Below are positions 57,985-64,000 of a DNA stretch of 64,000 nucleotides, piece after piece. Below the pieces are notes generated by a model, which saw only the letters and a program-made list of their open reading frames with translations, did no database searches and was not told where the DNA came from. The position numbers and the translations under genes are program-made. Source of the DNA: Streptococcus mitis SK564 (lineage in GTDB: Bacteria > Bacillota > Bacilli > Lactobacillales > Streptococcaceae); NCBI RefSeq assembly GCF_000148525.1, contig NZ_AEDU01000008.1, positions 62,001-126,000 on the forward strand, in the 5' to 3' direction. Each line of letters opens with the position of its first letter. Position 1 is the first letter of the stretch.

Positions 57985-58472
57985 TTATCCTTTAATTTCT
58001 CAACAAAGAGATAGGCTGCTGGACAGGTCAAAGTATTCTTAATCGTCAAATGGTTGATTTGATGGATCTTTTTACGGTCTGTATGGGGAAATTCACGACA
58101 GGCCTTTGGACGAACGTCATAGATGGAACAGAGATTATCTCCTCCTAAAAAGGGACAGGGCATAGATTTGAAAACCTTGTCCCCATCTTCATCTACCTGC
58201 AAAAACTCTGCTTCAAAAGCTGGTAATTTCATCTTAAAATACTTGGCGATTCGTGTAATATCCGCTTCTTTAAAGTCCGGTCCCAATGTCTTGCAACAGT
58301 TGGCACAGGCAGTACAATCAATCTCCTCAAAGACTTCTTGGTGAATCTGCTGGGCTATCTTATCTAGATTTTTTGGTGGCTTTTTCTTTAAATTGGCTAA
58401 AATTTTACGGTGTTCCTTCTGCTTTTGCAAGGCTAGCTGGTGGTAGTACTCAATATCAATTTCTTTAGACAT
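57978..58472 (-). CDS. YkgJ-family cysteine-cluster protein
   Basis: 164 residues with the zinc/iron-chelating cluster CTACANCCK ... CPFLGGDNLCSIYDVRPKACREFP, the YkgJ/UPF0153 signature of eight conserved Cys residues. It probably binds a metal; the function is not known. It ends inside a 22-bp tandem duplication. Confidence 0.85.
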   Translation of the reverse strand: MSKEIDIEYYHQLALQKQKEHRKILANLKKKPPKNLDKIAQQIHQEVFEEIDCTACANCCKTLGPDFKEADITRIAKYFKMKLPAFEAEFLQVDEDGDKVFKSMPCPFLGGDNLCSIYDVRPKACREFPHTDRKKIHQINHLTIKNTLTCPAAYLFVEKLKDKL

Positions 58473-58573
58473 GGTTTCTCTCTTATTCTAATTACTTTCC
58501 CCTATTATACCATGCCTCTGAACCATTGAAAAGTGGACTTTATAGGACTATACTTTTCCAAAATGCGTCAAAA

Positions 58574-58598
58574 AACCTTGCAACTAGGTTACAAGGTT
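58574..58598 (-). terminator. ptsHI terminator
   Basis: A 7-bp stem AACCTTG/CAAGGTT with an 11-base loop and TTTTTT on the minus side, 8 bases past the ptsI stop. Confidence 0.75.
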
Positions 58599-58605
58599 AA
58601 TGACA

Positions 58606-60339
58606 TTAATCGAAGTTAACGTATTCTTTTTGAAGTTCAAGGACTTCTTCCATTGTTGAACACTCTGTAAGGGCACGGTTAGCGTACTCTTCCATCTTAG
58701 CAGTATCCAATTTCTTCATCAAGCTACGTGTACGAAGTACAGATGTTGCTGACATAGAGAACTCATCCAAGCCCATTCCGACAAGAAGTGGAACAGCTTT
58801 TTGGTCACCAGCCATCTCACCACACATACCAGCCCATTTACCTTCAGCGTGAGCTGCCTTGATAACGTTGTTGATCAAGCGAAGGATTGATGGGTTATAT
58901 GGTTGGTAAAGATATGAAACTTGTTCGTTCATACGGTCTGCTGCCATTGAGTATTGGATCAAGTCGTTTGTACCAATTGACATGAAGTCTACTTCTTTTG
59001 CAAATTGGTCTGCAAGCATCGCTGCTGCAGGGATTTCAATCATGATACCAACTTGGATATCATCCGCAACTGCAACACCTTCAGCAAGAAGGTTTGCTTT
59101 TTCTTCTTCATAAACTGCTTTAGCTGCACGGAATTCTTTCAAAAGTGCAACCATTGGGAACATGATACGCAATTGACCATGAACAGAAGCACGAAGAAGG
59201 GCACGGATTTGTGTACGGAACATTGCATCTCCAGTTTCAGAAATAGAGATACGAAGGGCACGGAATCCAAGGAATGGGTTCATTTCATGTGGCATATCGA
59301 AGTAAGGAAGTTCCTTATCTCCACCGATATCCATTGTACGAACAACCACTGGTTTGCCATTCATTCCCTCAAGTACAGCCTTATATGCTTCATACTGCTC
59401 ATCTTCAGTTGGGAAGTCTTGAGAATCCATGTACAAGAATTCTGTACGGTAAAGTCCAACAGCTTCTGCACCGTTGTTGTTAACACCTTCAACGTCTTTT
59501 GGAGTACCGATGTTAGCAGCCAACTCGAAGTGTTTACCGTCAGCAGTCACTGTTTGAGCATCTTTCAAAAGTGCCCATTCAGCTTTTTGTTTAGCATAAG
59601 CTTCACCAGCTGCTTTAAATTCTGCCGCTTGTTCATCTGTTGGGTTGATAATCACTTCACCAGTAATTCCGTTAACGGCAAGGATATCACCGTCTTTCAC
59701 TACTTCAGTGATGTTATTTGTTCCCAATACAGCTGCAATTTCAAGTGTACGTGCCATGATAGCTGAGTGGCTTGTACGTCCACCGATATTTGTTACAAAA
59801 GCTTTTACAAAGTTTTTGTCCAATTGAGCTGTATCAGATGGTGTCAAGTCATGCGCAATCACGATTACTTCTTCATTGATAGAAGCTGGGTTTGGCAATT
59901 TCTTACCAAGAAGGTTTGCCAATACACGTTTTGTCACGTCGCGGATATCCGCTGCACGTTCTTGCATGTATGGGTTGTCTTCCATACCTTCAAAGATAGT
60001 GATGAACATGTCAGTCACTTCTTTAAGACCTGCTTCTGCGTTGACTTTCTTAGCACGGATTGTTTCTTTAATCTGACCAATCAATTCTGGGTCAGAAAGA
60101 ACCATCAAATGAGCGTCAAAAACTTGAGCCGCTTCTTCACCAAGCGTACCTACAGCTTTCTCACGGATAAGAGAAAGCTCGTTTTGAGAAGCTTCAAGAG
60201 CTACATCCAAACGAGCCTCTTCTGCGTTTGTATCTTCGACTGAAACAGTCTCGAATGACAAATCCGGTTGAACGAGTAGATATGCTTTTGCAACTGCAAC
60301 ACCGTCAGATGCCGCGATTCCTTTAAGCATTTCTGTCAT
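58606..60339 (-). CDS. ptsI: PTS enzyme I
   Basis: 577 residues. Phospho-accepting H191 is in [12 protein letters not shown]; the PEP-binding barrel includes [11 protein letters not shown] and MCGEMAGD. It takes phosphate from PEP and passes it to HPr, supplying sugar PTS permeases and, here, DhaM. It begins 5 bases after ptsH. Confidence 0.97.
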   Translation of the reverse strand: MTEMLKGIAASDGVAVAKAYLLVQPDLSFETVSVEDTNAEEARLDVALEASQNELSLIREKAVGTLGEEAAQVFDAHLMVLSDPELIGQIKETIRAKKVNAEAGLKEVTDMFITIFEGMEDNPYMQERAADIRDVTKRVLANLLGKKLPNPASINEEVIVIAHDLTPSDTAQLDKNFVKAFVTNIGGRTSHSAIMARTLEIAAVLGTNNITEVVKDGDILAVNGITGEVIINPTDEQAAEFKAAGEAYAKQKAEWALLKDAQTVTADGKHFELAANIGTPKDVEGVNNNGAEAVGLYRTEFLYMDSQDFPTEDEQYEAYKAVLEGMNGKPVVVRTMDIGGDKELPYFDMPHEMNPFLGFRALRISISETGDAMFRTQIRALLRASVHGQLRIMFPMVALLKEFRAAKAVYEEEKANLLAEGVAVADDIQVGIMIEIPAAAMLADQFAKEVDFMSIGTNDLIQYSMAADRMNEQVSYLYQPYNPSILRLINNVIKAAHAEGKWAGMCGEMAGDQKAVPLLVGMGLDEFSMSATSVLRTRSLMKKLDTAKMEEYANRALTECSTMEEVLELQKEYVNFD

Positions 60340-60344
60340 TTTCC

Positions 60345-60608
60345 TTATGCCAATCCTTCTTTTTCCATTGTTTCTGAGATTGCAGCGATAGCGTCATCTG
60401 CATCTGCACCTTCAGCTGAGATAGTTACGTCAGCACCTTGGCCAACACCAAGACTCATAACACCCATGATTGATTTAAGGTTAACTGATTTACCTTTGTA
60501 CTCAAGAGTGATATCTGAAGCAAATTTGCTAGCAGTTTGTACCAACAATGTTGCTGGACGTGCGTGAATACCTGTTTCTGCCACTACGTGGAAATCTTTA
60601 GAAGCCAT
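60345..60608 (-). CDS. ptsH: Phosphocarrier protein HPr
   Basis: 87 residues. H15 ([10 protein letters not shown]) receives phosphate from enzyme I and S46 (KSIMGVMS) is the HPr-kinase site that links PTS to CcpA control in Firmicutes. Length is standard. Confidence 0.97.
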   Translation of the reverse strand: MASKDFHVVAETGIHARPATLLVQTASKFASDITLEYKGKSVNLKSIMGVMSLGVGQGADVTISAEGADADDAIAAISETMEKEGLA

Positions 60609-60670
60609 AGTTTGACTCTCCTTTTGTTCTTTCTTTTTTGAGTTATATGTGATAACCCTTACAATTTGGT

Positions 60671-60699
60671 ATTATATCATCTTCTAGGATTTTTTTCAA
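60671..60699 (-). promoter_or_regulatory. ptsHI promoter
   Basis: TTGAAA (60694-60699) and TATAAT (60671-60676) with 17-base spacing on the minus strand, 60 bases before the ptsH start. Confidence 0.8.
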
Positions 60700-60830
60700 G
60701 CATTTTATGGGATTTATTCGATTTCCTTTCAGATAACTTCCTGAAAATCTTCTATTCTAGATAACAAAACACAGGATATAGTTTTCCAAAAAACAACTTA
60801 TAGGATAATTATCACTATTTCGCAAAGCAA

Positions 60831-60887
60831 ACACTACATATTGTGTTTTGTTTAGCTGTGTAGAAAAACAGACCACTATATTTAGTT
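60831..60887 (+). promoter_or_regulatory. Pair of NrdR boxes
   Basis: ACACTACATATTGTGT (60831-60846) is a near-perfect NrdR palindrome; ACCACTATATTTAGTT (60872-60887) is a weaker second one. Their starts are 41 bp apart, about four helical turns. They lie just upstream of the nrdH promoter. Confidence 0.75.
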
Positions 60888-60895
60888 TTAAATCG

Positions 60896-60923
60896 TTGAC
60901 AAAATTTTAATTTCTGATATACT
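60896..60923 (+). promoter_or_regulatory. nrdHE promoter
   Basis: TTGACA (60896-60901) and TATACT (60918-60923) with a 16-base spacer. Confidence 0.85.
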
Positions 60924-60958
60924 AAGAAAGTAATCTATTTTGAAAGAGGAGTTACACA

Positions 60959-61177
60959 ATGGTAACCGTTTATTCTAAAAATAACTGTGTCCAATGCAAG
61001 ATGACCAAACGTTTCTTGGACAGCAATAACGTTGAATATAAAGAAATCAATCTCGATGAGCAGCCTGAATACATCGATCAAGTTAAAGAGCTCGGTTTCA
61101 GCGCAGCTCCTGTTATCCAAACACCAACTGAAGTCTTTTCAGGTTTCCAACCAGGAAAATTGAAACAATTAGCATAA
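60959..61177 (+). CDS. nrdH: Glutaredoxin-like NrdH redoxin
   Basis: 72 residues with C10-V-Q-C13 (NNCVQCKMT), the NrdH active site, and the thioredoxin-reductase-interacting end SGFQPGKL. It reduces the class Ib ribonucleotide reductase NrdE. GAGGAG lies upstream. Confidence 0.95.
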   Translation: MVTVYSKNNCVQCKMTKRFLDSNNVEYKEINLDEQPEYIDQVKELGFSAAPVIQTPTEVFSGFQPGKLKQLA

Positions 61178-61257
61178 TCTTAGTACATCATCCAGAAGAA
61201 ACTGCTTCTAGGGCTAACTTAGAAGCCTTTCTTTTGTAATTAGATAAGGGAAATTTT

Positions 61258-63417
61258 ATGGGATTAAAACATCTTGAGGACGTGACCTACTTCCGTCTCA
61301 ATAACGAAATCAACCGTCCTGTTAATGGACAAATCATGCTTCATAAAGATAAGGAAGCCTTAGATGCCTTCTTTAAAGAAAATGTAGTTCCAAATACTAT
61401 GGTTTTTGATTCAATCAAAGATAAAATCAACTACCTCATTGAACAAAACTACATCGAAACAGCCTTTATCAAGAAATACCGTCCAGAATTTTTGGAAGAA
61501 TTGTCTCAATTTATCAAAGACCAAAACTTCCAATTCAAGTCTTTCATGGCAGCCTATAAATTTTACAATCAGTATGCTTTGAAAACTAACGACGGTGAAT
61601 ATTATCTTGAAAGCATGGAAGACCGTGTCTTCTTTAACGCCCTTTATTTTGCTGATGGGAATGAAGCTATTGCCATCGATATTGCCAATGAAATCATCCA
61701 CCAACGCTACCAACCTGCTACTCCTTCCTTCTTGAATGCTGGACGTGCTCGTCGTGGGGAGTTGGTATCCTGTTTCTTGATTCAGGTCACAGATGATATG
61801 AACTCTATTGGACGTTCTATCAACTCAGCTCTTCAACTTTCACGTATCGGTGGTGGTGTGGGAATTTCCCTCAGCAACCTTCGTGAAGCTGGTGCACCTA
61901 TCAAAGGCTATGAAGGAGCTGCTTCTGGGGTCGTTCCAGTTATGAAACTTTTCGAAGATAGCTTCTCTTACTCAAACCAATTGGGTCAACGTCAAGGTGC
62001 TGGTGTTGTCTACCTCAACGTCTTCCACCCAGATATTATCGCCTTCCTTTCAACTAAGAAAGAAAACGCCGATGAAAAAGTTCGTGTTAAGACCCTTTCA
62101 CTTGGTGTTGTAGTACCCGATAAATTCTACGAATTAGCACGTAAAAATGAAGAAATGTACCTCTTCAGCCCATACTCTGTAGAACTTGAATACGGTGTGC
62201 CGTTCAACTACATCGACATCACTGAAAAATACGATGAACTAGTCGCAAATCCAAATATCCGTAAGACAAAAATCAAGGCGCGTGATTTGGAAACTGAAAT
62301 CTCTAAATTGCAACAAGAGTCCGGCTACCCTTATGTAGTCAACATCGACACGGCTAACCGTGCAAATCCTGTTGATGGTAAGATTATCATGAGCAACTTG
62401 TGTTCTGAGATTCTTCAAGTCCAAGAACCAAGCTTGATCAACGATGCTCAAGAATTCCTTCAAATGGGAACCGATGTTTCATGTAACCTTGGTTCAACCA
62501 ACGTGGTCAACATGATGACTTCACCTGACTTTGGTCGTTCTATCCGTGCTATGGTTCGTGCTCTTACTTTCGTTACAGATAGTTCACACATCGTAGCTGT
62601 TCCTACCATCGACCACGGAAATAGCCAAGCTCATACCTTTGGTCTTGGTGCCATGGGACTTCACAGCTACCTTGCCCAACAACTGATTGAATATGGATCG
62701 CCTGAGTCTGTTGAATTTACAAGCATCTACTTTATGCTTATGAACTACTGGACATTGGTTGAATCAAACAATATCGCGCGTGAACGTGGCATCACCTTCC
62801 ACAACTTTGAAAAATCAGACTATGCTAACGGAAGCTACTTTGACAAGTATGTAACTGGCGAGTTTGTTCCAAAATCAGACCGTGTTAAAGAACTTTTCAA
62901 AGATGTCTTTATCCCAAGTGCTGCTGACTGGGCTGAACTTCGCGACAAGGTTCAAGTAGATGGTCTTTACCACCAAAACCGCCTTGCTGTAGCTCCAAAT
63001 GGTTCTATCAGCTATATCAACGACGTTTCTGCTTCTATCCACCCGATTACGCAACGTATCGAGGAACGTCAAGAAAAGAAAATCGGTAAAATCTACTACC
63101 CTGCTGCTGGATTGTCAACAGAAACCATTCCTTACTACACTTCTGCTTACGACATGGATATGCGTAAGGTGATTGATGTCTACGCTGCTGCAACTGAGCA
63201 CGTGGACCAAGGACTTTCACTCACACTCTTCATGCGTAGTGACATTCCAAAAGGTCTTTACGAATGGAAGAAAGAAAACAAACAAACGACACGTGACTTG
63301 TCTATCCTTCGTAACTATGCCTTTAACAAGGGTATCAAGTCTATCTACTACGTCCGTACCTTTACAGATGATGGTGGAGAAGTCGGTGCCAACCAATGTG
63401 AAAGCTGTGTGATTTAA
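61258..63417 (+). CDS. nrdE: Class Ib ribonucleotide reductase alpha subunit
   Basis: 719 residues. SCFLIQV, NLCSEI and GSTNVVNM are substrate-site motifs, LAVAPNGSISYI lies late, and the C-terminal CESC pair (residues 715-718) shuttles electrons from NrdH. It has the short N-terminus of NrdE, without the ATP cone of class Ia. It makes dNDPs with the NrdF radical. Confidence 0.97.
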   Translation: MGLKHLEDVTYFRLNNEINRPVNGQIMLHKDKEALDAFFKENVVPNTMVFDSIKDKINYLIEQNYIETAFIKKYRPEFLEELSQFIKDQNFQFKSFMAAYKFYNQYALKTNDGEYYLESMEDRVFFNALYFADGNEAIAIDIANEIIHQRYQPATPSFLNAGRARRGELVSCFLIQVTDDMNSIGRSINSALQLSRIGGGVGISLSNLREAGAPIKGYEGAASGVVPVMKLFEDSFSYSNQLGQRQGAGVVYLNVFHPDIIAFLSTKKENADEKVRVKTLSLGVVVPDKFYELARKNEEMYLFSPYSVELEYGVPFNYIDITEKYDELVANPNIRKTKIKARDLETEISKLQQESGYPYVVNIDTANRANPVDGKIIMSNLCSEILQVQEPSLINDAQEFLQMGTDVSCNLGSTNVVNMMTSPDFGRSIRAMVRALTFVTDSSHIVAVPTIDHGNSQAHTFGLGAMGLHSYLAQQLIEYGSPESVEFTSIYFMLMNYWTLVESNNIARERGITFHNFEKSDYANGSYFDKYVTGEFVPKSDRVKELFKDVFIPSAADWAELRDKVQVDGLYHQNRLAVAPNGSISYINDVSASIHPITQRIEERQEKKIGKIYYPAAGLSTETIPYYTSAYDMDMRKVIDVYAAATEHVDQGLSLTLFMRSDIPKGLYEWKKENKQTTRDLSILRNYAFNKGIKSIYYVRTFTDDGGEVGANQCESCVI

Positions 63418-63501
63418 TCTTTGCTTGAGGAAACTACTTTTTCTCAGATAAGTGATTCATTCACCCTGCTAAACTAGAATAAGCATCTATACTATGAAAT
63501 A

Positions 63502-63529
63502 ACAAAAAGTCGGGCTTCCGACTTTTTGT
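63502..63529 (+). terminator. Strong hairpin between nrdE and nrdF
   Basis: A perfect 12-bp stem (ACAAAAAGTCGG/CCGACTTTTTGT) with a 4-base loop. It should end or reduce nrdHE transcripts; a TATGATAAAAT-like -10 near 63548-63560 may restart transcription for nrdF. Confidence 0.8.
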
Positions 63530-63606
63530 GCGATACTCCTCTAGAATTATGATAAAATAGAAGTAATTGTGAGTTCGCAATACTAAACACAGAAAGAGAT
63601 TTCAAA

Positions 63607-64000
63607 ATGGAAACTTACTACAAAGCCATTAACTGGAATGCCATCGAAGATGTCATCGACAAATCAACTTGGGAAAAACTGACGGAGCAATTCTGGCTTG
63701 ATACACGTATTCCCTTGTCAAATGACTTGGATGACTGGAGAAAGCTATCAAATGTAGAAAAAGACTTGGTAGGAAAAGTCTTTGGTGGTTTAACCCTTCT
63801 CGACACTATGCAATCTGAAACTGGGGTTCAAGCCCTTCGCGCTGACATCCGTACACCACATGAGGAAGCTGTTTTCAATAACATCCAATTTATGGAATCT
63901 GTTCACGCTAAATCTTATTCATCAATCTTTTCTACCTTGAATACCAAAGCTGAGATTGAAGAAATTTTCGAATGGACCAATACCAATCCTTACCTACAAA
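63607..64000 (+). CDS. nrdF: Class Ib ribonucleotide reductase beta subunit, partial
   Basis: The first 131 codons; the gene runs off the window. METYYKAINWNAIED opens the protein, and LLDTMQSETG and FMESVHAKSYSSIF supply early metal ligands of the Mn/Fe radical site. It has its own ribosome site (AGAAAGAG). Confidence 0.96.
   Translation, partial: METYYKAINWNAIEDVIDKSTWEKLTEQFWLDTRIPLSNDLDDWRKLSNVEKDLVGKVFGGLTLLDTMQSETGVQALRADIRTPHEEAVFNNIQFMESVHAKSYSSIFSTLNTKAEIEEIFEWTNTNPYLQ

Noticed and set aside
59005-59766. 253-codon open frame opposite ptsI
   Set aside because: It is antisense to a highly conserved gene, Cys/Phe-rich without domain logic, a frame shadow of ptsI codon usage.

Overview
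The window is a chromosome segment of a low-GC Firmicute, almost certainly a Streptococcus of the mitis group (S. mitis / S. oralis / pneumococcus relatives). Evidence: the gene content and order (glyQS under a T-box, pgdA with pneumococcal catalytic spacing, the spxR-murA block, an aco/lpdA/lplA cluster, pyrC-mutX-ung, dha genes, ptsHI, nrdHEF), a BOX repeat at 57.2 kb, and a macrolide-resistance Mega element. This identification rests on recognised proteins, not on a database search.

Layout. 0-17.3 kb holds core and accessory housekeeping genes, mostly on the minus strand: a decayed IS110 transposase tail, UPF0291, glyS-glyQ with a GFA-domain gene between the glycine T-box and glyQ, an aldo/keto reductase, pgdA, a ClC channel, rnhB, ylqF, hydrolases, a GH13 enzyme with a CcpA/MalR-like operator, a lipid kinase and an ADP-ribosylglycohydrolase.

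17.3-29.9 kb is an accessory island. Copies of the 3' end of the rlmCD (rumA-type) 23S rRNA methyltransferase gene punctuate it in one orientation at 17.34 (fragment), 18.48, 23.34 and 29.83 kb, the last inside the intact gene. Between them lie a CPBP protease gene, a decayed Mega element (umuC remnant, three Mega ORFs, intact msrD with its MYLIFM leader, and a mef gene that lost its 5' third), a recombinase tail, a cadA-cadC-zip metal cluster whose zip gene is broken, an orphan gene, a peptidase S51 gene and an AAC(6')-like acetyltransferase gene. The 18.48 and 23.34 copies carry a shared ~160-nt segment that looks like a structured RNA followed by a terminator. A dispersed intergenic repeat with GGTGGGTA-type ends recurs in the island.

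29.8-48.7 kb is core again: rlmCD, a thioredoxin lipoprotein with CcdA, murA-GNAT-spxR-map, the acetoin/2-oxo-acid dehydrogenase cluster acoA-acoB-acoC-lpdA-lplA, and HAD-ung-mutX-pyrC-MATE. An 812-bp spacer between acoB and acoC is filled with two different tandem repeats (three ~110-bp units and 3.2 units of exactly 126 bp).

48.8-53.0 kb encodes a 1395-residue surface subtilase with an LPXTG motif near its N-terminus followed by G5-type domains, a layout known from streptococcal IgA1/zinc metalloproteases. 53.5-57.2 kb is a complete dihydroxyacetone system: dhaKLM on minus, and dhaS and dhaQ divergent, around a palindromic operator. The rest holds ptsHI and the start of an NrdR-type nrdHEF system; nrdF runs off the window end. 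No tRNA, rRNA or CRISPR array was seen.
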